From Paenibacillus nuruki (GTDB taxonomy: Bacteria > Bacillota > Bacilli > Paenibacillales > Paenibacillaceae): a stretch of 64,000 bases of DNA. The stretch is taken from NCBI RefSeq assembly GCF_001721045.1, contig NZ_MDER01000075.1:62001-126000 (forward strand), in the 5' to 3' direction. The position numbers were made by a program, and so were the translations under genes. Positions 36,362-45,063 of the stretch are shown here, one piece after another (within the stretch, counting starts at the first letter, position 1; the number at the start of each line of letters is the position of its first letter). The notes under the pieces were generated by a model. The model was not told where the DNA came from. It worked only from the letters and a program-made list of their open reading frames with translations, and ran no database searches.

Positions 36362-37945
36362 ATGAGCACGGCGAAATATATGATCGGTGTAGATATTGGA
36401 ACAACAAGTACCAAAGCTGTATTGTTCGAAGAAAACGGCAAAATTGTAGCACAAGGTGGAGCAGAATATCCTTTGCATACGCCTGTACCTTCGATTGCTG
36501 AACAAGATCCAGATCAATTGTTCCGTGCAGTGGTTGATTCCGTAAGACAAACGATGGACAAGAGCAGTGTTGCACCGGAGGATGTTTTATTTGTGTCTTT
36601 CAGTTCAGCGATGCATAGTATGTTGGTTGTGGATAAAGAAGGCAAGCCGCTTACGCAGTGTATGACTTGGGCAGACAATCGTAGTGCCGCCTATTCTCGT
36701 CAATTGCAAAAAGAGAAAAAAGGACATGAGATTTATATGCGTACAGGGACACCGATTCACCCAATGTCTCCATTAACCAAAATAATGTGGATTACCCATG
36801 ATCAGAAAGAGATTGCGAATGCAGCGCACAAATACATTTCGATCAAAGAATATATTTTCCTGAAATTGTTCGGTGAGTATGTTGCCGATCATTCGATGGC
36901 TTCTGCTACTGGACTAATGAACTTGAAAGAATTAGATTGGGATCAAGAAGCTCTAGAAACAGCAGGCATTACACGTGATCATCTATCCAAGTTAGTACCG
37001 ACTACACATATTATGCACGGTCTACATGCGACATATGCAACAGAAATGGGTCTGATTGAAAGTACGCCATTTGTACTTGGAGCGAGTGATGGAGTGCTAT
37101 CGAATCTAGGTGTGAATGCTATTGAACCGGGCGTAGTCGCTGTAACTATCGGAACCAGCGGTGCGATTCGTACAGTCACTGATAAGCCAGTCACCGATCC
37201 AAAAGGTCGCTTTTTCTGTTACGCGTTGACTGAAGATAAGTGGGTAGTAGGCGGACCAGTGAATAACGGTGGTATTATTTTCCGCTGGATTCGTGATGAA
37301 TTCGCTGCTTCAGAAGTAGAAACAGCGAAGCGTCTTGGGCTGAGTGCGTATGATGTACTGACTCGTATTGCTGAAAAAGTACATCCAGGTGCAGATGGAT
37401 TATTGTTCCATCCCTACTTATCGGGTGAGCGTGCACCGTTATGGAATCCAGATGCAAGAGGTTCATTCTTCGGACTGGCTTTGCATCACAAAAAAGAACA
37501 TATGATTCGTGCAGCCTTAGAAGGCGTACTGTTCAATCTGTATACCGTGATGTTAGCAGTAGAAGAACAAATTGGTGTGCCTAAGAAAATCCATGCAACA
37601 GGCGGGTTTGCTCGTTCGGAGCTATGGCGTCAGATGATGGCTGATATTTTTGACCAGACGGTTGTGGTTCCTGAAAGTATCGAAAGTTCTTGTCTAGGTG
37701 CAGCTGTGCTCGGATTGTATGCTCTCAAACGGATCGATTCATTGGATGAAGTATCCAAAATGATTGGTACCACGTATGAACATAAGCCTTACAAAGAACA
37801 TGTGGCGATCTATCGCGAACTATTGCCAATCTATATTCGAATTTCACGTAAATTTGAAGAAGATTATGAAGATATCGCAGACTTCCAACAGAAAATGCTA
37901 GATAAGTATACGCCTATTGATAAAAAAGATAGTGATGATCTTTAA
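36362..37945 (+). CDS. gntK: Gluconokinase (FGGY family)
   Basis: The 527-aa kinase phosphorylates gluconate to 6-phosphogluconate. It has the N-terminal ATPase motif GVDIGTTSTKAVLFEENG, MTWADNRS and HPMSPLTKIMWI near residue 140. ASDGVLSNLGVN, AVTIGTSGA, the FGGY signature region around ATGGFARSELWRQMMADI and VPESIESSCLGAAV follow. The pairing with GntP and the length (B. subtilis GntK is 513 aa) favour gluconate over xylulose or glycerol. It begins 45 bases after gntP with only a weak ribosome site (AAAGTAGG). Confidence 0.92.
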   Translation: MSTAKYMIGVDIGTTSTKAVLFEENGKIVAQGGAEYPLHTPVPSIAEQDPDQLFRAVVDSVRQTMDKSSVAPEDVLFVSFSSAMHSMLVVDKEGKPLTQCMTWADNRSAAYSRQLQKEKKGHEIYMRTGTPIHPMSPLTKIMWITHDQKEIANAAHKYISIKEYIFLKLFGEYVADHSMASATGLMNLKELDWDQEALETAGITRDHLSKLVPTTHIMHGLHATYATEMGLIESTPFVLGASDGVLSNLGVNAIEPGVVAVTIGTSGAIRTVTDKPVTDPKGRFFCYALTEDKWVVGGPVNNGGIIFRWIRDEFAASEVETAKRLGLSAYDVLTRIAEKVHPGADGLLFHPYLSGERAPLWNPDARGSFFGLALHHKKEHMIRAALEGVLFNLYTVMLAVEEQIGVPKKIHATGGFARSELWRQMMADIFDQTVVVPESIESSCLGAAVLGLYALKRIDSLDEVSKMIGTTYEHKPYKEHVAIYRELLPIYIRISRKFEEDYEDIADFQQKMLDKYTPIDKKDSDDL

Positions 37946-38010
37946 TCAATATGTTGAATGAAATTTCATACAATAAATAACTAATCTAGAAGATCATATA
38001 AGGTTGATTC

Positions 38011-38050
38011 AAAAAAAGATTACTGCTACTATTCGCAGTAATCTTTTTTT
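38011..38050 (+). terminator. Terminator after gntPK
   Basis: AAAAAAAGATTACTGC pairs with GCAGTAATCTTTTTTT around an 8-base loop. Confidence 0.93.
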
Positions 38051-38165
38051 AGTTTATAACGTATTATTTCAGGTTAAATATATCGAGTTACTTAGTTATT
38101 GCTTTACCGTGATAGAGTTAAAAAGGTATAGTAAATAGAATTCATAAAGGCTGAGGGAGGATTGT

Positions 38166-39743
38166 ATGAAAAATATTATTATCTTAGGCAGTAGTGGAGG
38201 CAATCTCTATAGTCTTGGTGGGAAAAATCCAGATGGACTACTAAAAGAATTACTGGTACAAATGGAGGCGGCTGAATTTCATTGTGCAGGTATTCAATTT
38301 ATTGCTGCTCAAACATCTATGGATCATATCAAAGAATCTACCCCTGCTTCTTTATACATATGGAGTGAAGAAGAACAACGTCCGGTGATTGCGAGTAAAG
38401 GTACGCTAGAAGAAATAAACCAAGCAGCTATTGCTCAAGATGAACGATTAGCAGCTATGATAGCCAATGGTGAAGTAGATGGTGTTATTCTGATGAGCGC
38501 TAGTCCTGGAGGAGCGAATCGCTTAGCGATTGAAGCCGCAGCAACTGCTCAATTACCAGTGACAGGTACAGGTGGAACGTCGATGGCAGCAGCAGCTACC
38601 AAAGGATTGAAAGTGATCTCTACTTCCGGTACAACAGGCACAACCAATCGTACCCGCGCCGTTTCATTTATCACTTCACTGAGTAAGCATTGGGGCAAAT
38701 CGTATCGTCCGGTGATTGGTCAAGTTTCCCACGGACAAGGAATGCCACAGGGAACAGGCTTTTCACGCATCAATATTCGTGGGATTATGCTGGCATCGTT
38801 ACCGGGTTTTATTGCGATGGCTTTGATTCTGGCAGCCAGTCAGATCCCCGGATTAACGGCTTTAAGTCAAGTATTTGATATTATGATTGCGGCATTGCCT
38901 GTGATTATTGCAGTTGTTGCAGCGAAGCAAGTGGCTGAATTAGATGAAGTATCGATTGTAGCAGGGATTGTAGCCGGTGTATTGTCTGTCAATGGAGGAA
39001 TTATTGGTGGATTGATTGGCGGTATCGGTGCTGGATTGTTAGCCAATTATCTATTTCGTAAATGTGTAGAATGGCGATTTCCTGCAACAACCGTTAATAT
39101 TGTAGCAGGCGGAGTCGCAGGTCTGGTAGCAGGATTAGTAGTCTATTTCTTTATCGCACCGATTGCCGCTCAAGCTGGCGAAGGAATACGTACTCTTTTA
39201 GAAAATCTGGTACAAGCCAATAGCGCCCTTGCTGGCTTAATAGCAGGGTTGTTGATCTGGCCGGCTATTCTTGGTGGTGTATATCATGCGGCTATTTTAC
39301 CGATTGTATTATTGGAAATGGAACGAAGTGGTAACAGTTTCCTAGGTGCAGTGGATATGACAGGGCTGGTTATGGTATCAGCAGGGATTACTCTAGCTAA
39401 TATTATTGCTCCACAAGATAAAGGTGCCGCCGCAGTAGCCGCGCCAGGGTTTCTTATTAATATCGGATTTGGTACATTTGTAGAAGCGGCATATCCATTT
39501 ATGTTTGCAAGCAAATGGGTGTTTGGCGGAGCCATTTTCTCAGCCGGGTTAGGTGGATTATTGGTAGGTGTATTGGATGTGCGTGGGATCGCGTATGTTC
39601 CTGCTTTTGCAGCTCCTTTTTCTTCTAATCATATTGCTGGCTTTGCGATCGCTATGTTAGGCAGTCTGACTTGTTCATTTGTAATCACATTGATTATTAA
39701 TCTCATGTTCAAAAACCGTAAAAAGAAAGAGGCTATTCTATGA
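38166..39743 (+). CDS. EIIC_2/PfoR-like membrane protein with an unusual N-terminal domain
   Basis: The 525-aa protein has two parts. Residues 1 to about 180 are soluble, beginning IIILGSSGGNLYSLGGKNPDG and including a Gly/Thr/Ser-rich stretch (TGTGGTSMAAAATKG, ISTSGTTGTTNRT). I do not recognise this domain. Residues from about 197 form a polytopic domain of about 9-10 helices, with LPVIIAVVAAKQVAELDEV and GGVYHAAILPIVLLEMERSG, resembling the PTS EIIC_2 / PfoR family. No EIIA or EIIB phosphorylation site is apparent, so sugar transport is not established; PfoR was described as a regulator in Clostridium. GGGAGGATTGT precedes the ATG. The stop overlaps the next gene (ATGA). Confidence 0.7.
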   Translation: MKNIIILGSSGGNLYSLGGKNPDGLLKELLVQMEAAEFHCAGIQFIAAQTSMDHIKESTPASLYIWSEEEQRPVIASKGTLEEINQAAIAQDERLAAMIANGEVDGVILMSASPGGANRLAIEAAATAQLPVTGTGGTSMAAAATKGLKVISTSGTTGTTNRTRAVSFITSLSKHWGKSYRPVIGQVSHGQGMPQGTGFSRINIRGIMLASLPGFIAMALILAASQIPGLTALSQVFDIMIAALPVIIAVVAAKQVAELDEVSIVAGIVAGVLSVNGGIIGGLIGGIGAGLLANYLFRKCVEWRFPATTVNIVAGGVAGLVAGLVVYFFIAPIAAQAGEGIRTLLENLVQANSALAGLIAGLLIWPAILGGVYHAAILPIVLLEMERSGNSFLGAVDMTGLVMVSAGITLANIIAPQDKGAAAVAAPGFLINIGFGTFVEAAYPFMFASKWVFGGAIFSAGLGGLLVGVLDVRGIAYVPAFAAPFSSNHIAGFAIAMLGSLTCSFVITLIINLMFKNRKKKEAIL

Positions 39744-40216
39744 TCGAATTAGTACTGATGAATCATGAACAATATGAAGCTTTTCGTGATCAATCGGCAG
39801 CCGATTATGCCGCTGAAAAAGTAGCAGCAGGCACATGGGATGCTGTAGATGCAGAGCGATTAGCAACCGAAAGTTTTGCTAAATATTTACCACAGGGCAA
39901 AGATACACCGGGCGCTTATATTTATAATATTGTAGATACAGCTAAGCAACAGATTATCGGTTATATCTGGCTTCAGATCAGTGATGCGCCAGCAGGTAAG
40001 CAAGCTTTTCTGTATGATATTTTGATCTATGAACCGTATCAGGGTAAAGGATATGGTCAAGCGACCATGAAAGCACTGGATCAAGTTGCGATAGAAGAAG
40101 GTGCCGTTAAGATTGGACTGCATGTATTCGGTCATAATCTCAAGGCGCTACATGTCTATGAAAAAGCAGGCTATCAGATTACCGACTATCAAATGTCCAA
40201 AACATTAACTCTATAA
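39740..40216 (+). CDS. GNAT acetyltransferase coupled to the EIIC_2-like gene
   Basis: The 158-aa protein has the GNAT core: QQIIGYIWLQIS, FLYDILIYEPYQGKGYGQATM (acetyl-CoA loop, about residues 92-112) and LHVFGHNLKALHVYEKAGYQ. The first 50 residues (DQSAADYAAEKVAAGTWD..A..LA...) are of the type seen in YycN/YkwB-like enzymes that act on protein or peptide amines, but the target is unknown. Its ATG overlaps the preceding stop, so the two are translationally coupled. A bidirectional terminator follows. Confidence 0.87.
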   Translation: MIELVLMNHEQYEAFRDQSAADYAAEKVAAGTWDAVDAERLATESFAKYLPQGKDTPGAYIYNIVDTAKQQIIGYIWLQISDAPAGKQAFLYDILIYEPYQGKGYGQATMKALDQVAIEEGAVKIGLHVFGHNLKALHVYEKAGYQITDYQMSKTLTL

Positions 40217-40273
40217 AAAAATAGAACATAGTTAGTAAATCTAAAAAAAGGCTATAAACAATATGATCTTCAT

Positions 40274-40326
40274 CAAAAAACCTCTTTCTCATCTGCCTTA
40301 CTGCGCAGAAGAAAGAGGTTTTTTTC
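40274..40326. terminator. Bidirectional terminator
   Basis: AAAAAACCTCTTTCT pairs with AGAAAGAGGTTTTTTT, with T runs on both strands. It serves the GNAT gene on the plus strand and the alpha-glucosidase on the minus strand. Confidence 0.92.
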
Positions 40327-40375
40327 TATAATGATATATGCCCATTACATTAGAAATGTTGATTCGATAGAAAGA

Positions 40376-42100
40376 TTACATCCGATAGATCAATACTTCG
40401 TAAGGACGCAAATATTGTAAATCTTCGATATATTGTTCTTCCTCAAGATGAGGAGGATGCGCAGTATGAGGATAGTTTCCTAGAATTTTGACCATCGAAG
40501 TTGGAAAGACTCGATATTCTTGAGTCCAATCAATCTCTGCTTCGATATCAGCAAAATTGAGTAGAATTAACCAGCGTTGGCTTTGCCATTCTCGGATAAA
40601 AGCAAACACTTCAGAATGATCTTTCAGTAGCATCGTAAATGAACCATGAGACATGATCGGGAACTGCTTGCGCATGGCAATAAGATGTCGGTAATACGAT
40701 AGAACAGAACCTCGTTGTTCTTCTTGTTCGCTAACACTATAACCTTTCAATCCACGTTTTTCTGGAAATGGAATCCATGGTTCCACATGTTCATCGGGAC
40801 TAAAGCCAAAATTGTGATGCTGATGATCCCATAGCATCGGCGAACGTGAACCATCCCGACTTCGCTTATGAATACCGGATAACACTTTTTCAGCAGATTG
40901 TCCATTGGCTACCGCTTCTTCATAATAATGAACTGTGCCTTGATCTCGATAATCTTCGATTCGATCATACGTGGTATTCGGTAATCCTAATTCTTCTCCT
41001 TGGTATACCAGTGGGACACCAGGGATGAGATGGAGAAACGTAGCTATTAATTTAGCAGCAGTCATATTGTGTTCATGATGACCGACAACGTCTGGAATCA
41101 TACGTGGATGATCGTGCGTACTCAAGTAGACTCCATATTCTCCGCGCGCAAAAACATGTTCATACCACTTCGCTACCGATTCTTTTAACTGAGACACCGA
41201 CCAATCAGCAGAGCGCCACGGATCATGAGGATCTTTGCCCAGACGCATCATATCCATAGCCAGTACCATATTTAATTCTTTGCGATCAGGTAGTGTATAT
41301 TCCAATACCTGTTCCATCGTTAAAGAAGGAGCTTCACCTATTGTCAAAATATGCGGATAATGAGCAAATGTTTCTCGATTCAACTCTTGTAAAAATTCAT
41401 GAATTCGTGGGCCATTTTTATAATATTTTTGCCCGATCGGATGAGGATCATCTTCTGATGCATCAGGTAGATCAGGGTGCTTAGAGATCATATTAATTGC
41501 ATCTAAGCGAAAGCCGTCAATTCCTTTGTCTAACCACCAGCGAATCATTTTATAGATTTCTTGACGTAAAGGGGGATGCTCCCAGTTCAGATCAGGTTGC
41601 TTGCGATCAAATAAATGAAGATAATACTCATCGGTCTGCTCATCGTATGTCCAAGCAGATTCATTTTGGAACGAACGCCAGTTATTCGGTTCTGTACCAT
41701 CGCTTTTAGCCGGTCTCCATATATAATAATCCCGATATGGATTGTCTTTCGCACTTCTCGATTGTTCGAACCAAGGATGCTCATCTGAAGTATGGTTGAT
41801 CACTAGATCCATAATAAGCTTCATATCTATATGGTGTAGCTGTTCAAGTAGCGATTCAAATTGTTCCATAGTTCCATACTTGGGATCGATTTTGTAATAA
41901 TCTCTGATATCATAGCCATTATCAATCATCGGTGAATCGTAGACAGGGCCAAGCCAGATCGTATCAATTCCCAGTTGGTGAAGATAAGGAATTCGTGTAG
42001 CAATCCCATTCAGATCGCCCCAGCCATCGTTATTGCTATCCATAAAACTAGGCGGATAAATCTGATAAATCACAGATTCTCTAGCTGTTTTATTTTCCAT
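40376..42100 (-). CDS. GH13 alpha-glucosidase (oligo-1,6-glucosidase type)
   Basis: The 574-aa cytoplasmic enzyme fits the MalL/oligo-1,6-glucosidase/dextran glucosidase group. It begins ARESVIYQIYPPSFMDSNNDGWGDLNG. Region I is DLVINHTSDEHPWF, region II GFRLDAINMISKHPD (nucleophile Asp), region III TIGEAP (acid Glu). Region IV reads STHDHPR, where the group usually has NHDQPR, so two neighbours of the conserved HD pair are changed. AGGAGGATCATC precedes the ATG on the minus strand. It is a single-gene unit and could act on isomaltose-like products released by pullulanase or imported oligosaccharides. Confidence 0.9.
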   Translation of the reverse strand: MENKTARESVIYQIYPPSFMDSNNDGWGDLNGIATRIPYLHQLGIDTIWLGPVYDSPMIDNGYDIRDYYKIDPKYGTMEQFESLLEQLHHIDMKLIMDLVINHTSDEHPWFEQSRSAKDNPYRDYYIWRPAKSDGTEPNNWRSFQNESAWTYDEQTDEYYLHLFDRKQPDLNWEHPPLRQEIYKMIRWWLDKGIDGFRLDAINMISKHPDLPDASEDDPHPIGQKYYKNGPRIHEFLQELNRETFAHYPHILTIGEAPSLTMEQVLEYTLPDRKELNMVLAMDMMRLGKDPHDPWRSADWSVSQLKESVAKWYEHVFARGEYGVYLSTHDHPRMIPDVVGHHEHNMTAAKLIATFLHLIPGVPLVYQGEELGLPNTTYDRIEDYRDQGTVHYYEEAVANGQSAEKVLSGIHKRSRDGSRSPMLWDHQHHNFGFSPDEHVEPWIPFPEKRGLKGYSVSEQEEQRGSVLSYYRHLIAMRKQFPIMSHGSFTMLLKDHSEVFAFIREWQSQRWLILLNFADIEAEIDWTQEYRVFPTSMVKILGNYPHTAHPPHLEEEQYIEDLQYLRPYEVLIYRM

Positions 42101-42204
42101 GATGATCCTCCTATTAGATGTTTAACCCCATATAAATTTCAATTATTTAACATAATTAGCCTTTAATACATGGTTAAACCTCGGAGTACATGTTCAAACA
42201 ATCA

Positions 42205-42759
42205 CTACACCGTCTTTATCATTCGATAAAAGTCATGTCCGCTGACCTTAATATTTCCATCTTCTGTGTACCCTAATCGTTCATATAACTGTTTGGCTTT
42301 AGGATTAGCGGTATCGACAATCAACATCACTTTAGAATGTCCTAATTGTTGAGCACGCTTTTCAAAGGCTTTAATTAAAATAGTTCCAATCCCTTGTCCT
42401 TGATAACGAGCATCTACAGCTAGTGAATCTAGATAGTATTCATCTTCCCGTGCTTCAGGCACAATAGCTGTTGGATCTTGTCCCAGTTCTTGTACACGTT
42501 GTATGAGAGGAGCATCTAACGAAGCAATCTGGCTTCCATGATAAGACAGTACAAAGCCAATCACTTGGTGATCACGTTCTTCGACAAATACATTTTCATA
42601 ACTGATCCGATTACCTGTTTGTTCAAAAAAAGAACGTAGCGCAAGTAACGATTGTTCTTTGTTAGTTGTTCCTGTTAAGGTATGGGCGATATCTCCAATT
42701 GCGGTATACATCAGTTCTAAGACAACAGGTGCATCTGTAGGTTGAGCGGGTCTCATCAT
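42205..42759 (-). CDS. GNAT acetyltransferase
   Basis: The 184-aa protein starts MMRPAQPTDAPVVLELMYTA and has QVIGFVLSYHG, YLDSLAVDARYQGQGIGTIL (acetyl-CoA loop, about residues 107-126) and MLIVDTANPKAKQLYERLGY. It is a standard single-domain GNAT; the pattern is close to Bacillus YkwB-like proteins. AGGACTTATGATG-type sequence lies upstream (GGAGGACT on the minus strand). The substrate is unknown and it is transcribed alone. Confidence 0.85.
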   Translation of the reverse strand: MMRPAQPTDAPVVLELMYTAIGDIAHTLTGTTNKEQSLLALRSFFEQTGNRISYENVFVEERDHQVIGFVLSYHGSQIASLDAPLIQRVQELGQDPTAIVPEAREDEYYLDSLAVDARYQGQGIGTILIKAFEKRAQQLGHSKVMLIVDTANPKAKQLYERLGYTEDGNIKVSGHDFYRMIKTV

Positions 42760-42902
42760 AAGTCCTCCATTTGAATCATTATTTGTGAATATCGTTCTAT
42801 ACCAAATCTGTTATAAGCTGATAACTCGTTCTGTATTATACATACTCCTGTATCTGTTTTACTATTATAGATGTAAGGCATTGCATGATTGAATATGAGA
42901 TT

Positions 42903-42914
42903 TCAAGCGCTTGA
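42903..42914. promoter_or_regulatory. Palindrome upstream of the acyltransferase gene
   Basis: TCAAGCGCTTGA is a perfect 12-bp palindrome, 93 bases before the start codon at 43007. It has the CGC/GCG centre of LacI-family operators but does not fit the cre consensus. It may be an operator. Confidence 0.35.
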
Positions 42915-43006
42915 TGTTACATATTCATGGTTAAAGAATCTGTTCCATAAGAACGATTATGCCGTGTGTACACACTGTGCATGGTTAGGTAACTGGAGGT
43001 GTCATT

Positions 43007-44212
43007 TTGAGTATGTCATCCACATCTCCTGCTATGCGTGTAAGTGAAACGACTGAGCCGGAGATCATGAAGACGTTAGCTGTAAGTGCTGTAATCTGGC
43101 AATTGATGTTGAATGTAATGTTACTTCATTATCAGACGACAGCACAAAAGATAGAAATTGGCATATTATACGATCTGGTTAAATTTTCAGCACCTATGTT
43201 TATTTTTGCAATAGCGTTTGATTTGGCGAAGTTAAGAGATACTCACTATTCTCATTATGTATGGCACAAAACAAAAGAGATTATAGGCCCTTATCTTGCC
43301 TGGACAGTGGTATATATGATTGTGTTCAATATAGGCAATTACTCGACGATCTGGAACATTTTCAAAGGCGTTGTACTGGGCGGTGCTGCACCGCAACTCT
43401 GGTACACGATTATGATGTTTCAGATTCACTTATTGTTGCCACTACTCACAGGCTTGGTTCTATTCTTATTAAAAAATAAAAAGAATATCATATCGGTAAT
43501 GATTATTACGGTGGTCGTCTATGCTGCATTAATCGTATGGTATTCAATCTATGCTTTTCACAATACCCAGCATCCCGGACTTATACAGTGGGATCGTTTA
43601 TTGTTTATGTTTGGTATCTATGCTGTGCTTGGTGTGATTGCATCCACTTACAATCAGCAATGGCGTGCACTGGTAGAACGTATTCGCTGGTGGGCGTTAC
43701 CTGTAGCTGGACTATTATTCATACTGGTAAACCATGAATTGTTCTCTTTTGGATTGGATACACTGAATCTAGCCGATGCCAGTTATTTGAAATGGTCGAT
43801 GGTACTGTTCAATATCGCATTGATCATTATCGTTTATGGATGTACCGTATCGCTGATCAAAAGTGGTTCCAAAACATTACCGTACTTTAAGTTTATCGCT
43901 AAATATGCTTTTCGTGCGTATCTAGCCAGTTATTTTGCACTTCGATTAACCGTGGCATTAATCGGTGATTATTTTAGTGATATTCCGTTAGGGTTGAATT
44001 TGATCATGACTTTTGGTGTGACTGCTTTCCTCTCGTTTGCCATTGTGTATATCGTAGAGTGGATCTGCAAAAAGATAATGGCTTTATTTCGCCGATCCGC
44101 AAGCACATCATCTCATCAGACGACTACTCAAGGAGAGGGTGCTTCATCCGAAGCATTAGCAAAAAATTCAATCGTAAATTCACGGAATACCAGTGCAGCT
44201 CGTGATAAATAA
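43007..44212 (+). CDS. Membrane acyltransferase (acyltransferase-3 family)
   Basis: The 401-aa protein has about ten hydrophobic segments and the layout of acyltransferase-3 proteins, which O-acylate sugars or surface polymers with acyl-CoA-derived groups. Family-like stretches are VSAVIWQLMLNVMLLH, GPYLAWTVVYMIVF and APQLWYTIMMFQIHLLLPLL. The usual N-terminal catalytic His is not obvious, since the first helix has no H before residue 40. The TTG at 43007 follows GGAGGTG. The last 35 residues (after about 365) are Ser/Thr/Ala-rich and lie over the antisense end of the LysR gene. Confidence 0.75.
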   Translation: MSMSSTSPAMRVSETTEPEIMKTLAVSAVIWQLMLNVMLLHYQTTAQKIEIGILYDLVKFSAPMFIFAIAFDLAKLRDTHYSHYVWHKTKEIIGPYLAWTVVYMIVFNIGNYSTIWNIFKGVVLGGAAPQLWYTIMMFQIHLLLPLLTGLVLFLLKNKKNIISVMIITVVVYAALIVWYSIYAFHNTQHPGLIQWDRLLFMFGIYAVLGVIASTYNQQWRALVERIRWWALPVAGLLFILVNHELFSFGLDTLNLADASYLKWSMVLFNIALIIIVYGCTVSLIKSGSKTLPYFKFIAKYAFRAYLASYFALRLTVALIGDYFSDIPLGLNLIMTFGVTAFLSFAIVYIVEWICKKIMALFRRSASTSSHQTTTQGEGASSEALAKNSIVNSRNTSAARDK

Positions 44213-45015
44213 TGATCTCCACGCCAAGAAATACCGATCGTACGCTGGCAAATCGGTGAATGGATAGGTAAAAGCGAAATATCTGGCCCTGTTGATCCTT
44301 CCCAGGATACAGCTGGAATAAAAGCAACACCTTGTCCCGCCCGAATCAATCCGCGTACGGTAGCTGGATCATCACTTTCAAAAATATGCTGAGGCTTAAA
44401 GCCAGCCATATGACAATAATCATCCGTCATTTCACGCAAGCTATGTCCGTGACGAAGACCGATAAAATGTTCATGTGCCGCTTCAGATAGGGCAATACTG
44501 CTTCGATGAGCTAGAGCATGACCTTTGGGCACTGCTAGAAAGATCTGTTCCGTCACAAGCGGAGTGCTTTGTATATGTTCATAATTGAGCGGTAAGGAAG
44601 ATATGCACAGATCGAATTCAGGTTTGACATTTTCTTCGTAATGCTGAAGCAATTGAAAATGAATATCAGGATATTGTTCACGAAAAGCAGTAATCAAATT
44701 CGGTACGATATGAGAACCAACAGGAAAAGCAAGCTTGATATAGCCCACTGTTCCGGTGGCAAGATCATGAACTTCACGGGTAGCATCTTCAAGCGATTGA
44801 AGCGCCTTTTCAACATGTTTGAGAAAAGTTCTTCCGTATTCGTTGAGTGTAATATAACGCCCGGTACGGTCAAATAAAGAAACACCAAGTTCGGTTTCGA
44901 GCATTTTGATTGATTTACTCAGTGCAGGTTGAGCGATATGAAGTTCTTCAGCAGCATGAGTCATATGTTGAAGCCGTGCTACTTTACAAAAGTATTTTAA
45001 GTGAAGTAATTCCAT
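44128..45015 (-). CDS. LysR-family regulator of the malonate operon (MdcR-like)
   Basis: The 295-aa protein has an N-terminal winged helix-turn-helix (LLHLKYFCKVARLQHMTHAA, PALSKSIKMLETELG) and a C-terminal effector domain of the type-2 periplasmic binding fold (about residues 90-290). It is divergent from mdcA with only 48 bases between the starts. That is the classic place for a LysR activator, and known mdc clusters carry such an mdcR. Malonate or a derivative is the likely inducer by inference. Its 3' end overlaps the acyltransferase gene by 85 bases. Confidence 0.9.
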   Translation of the reverse strand: MELLHLKYFCKVARLQHMTHAAEELHIAQPALSKSIKMLETELGVSLFDRTGRYITLNEYGRTFLKHVEKALQSLEDATREVHDLATGTVGYIKLAFPVGSHIVPNLITAFREQYPDIHFQLLQHYEENVKPEFDLCISSLPLNYEHIQSTPLVTEQIFLAVPKGHALAHRSSIALSEAAHEHFIGLRHGHSLREMTDDYCHMAGFKPQHIFESDDPATVRGLIRAGQGVAFIPAVSWEGSTGPDISLLPIHSPICQRTIGISWRGDHYLSRAALVFREFTIEFFANASDEAPSP

Positions 45016-45063
45016 TCAGAACACCATCCAATCTCAATTAATCAAACATCAAGGAGGAGTATC

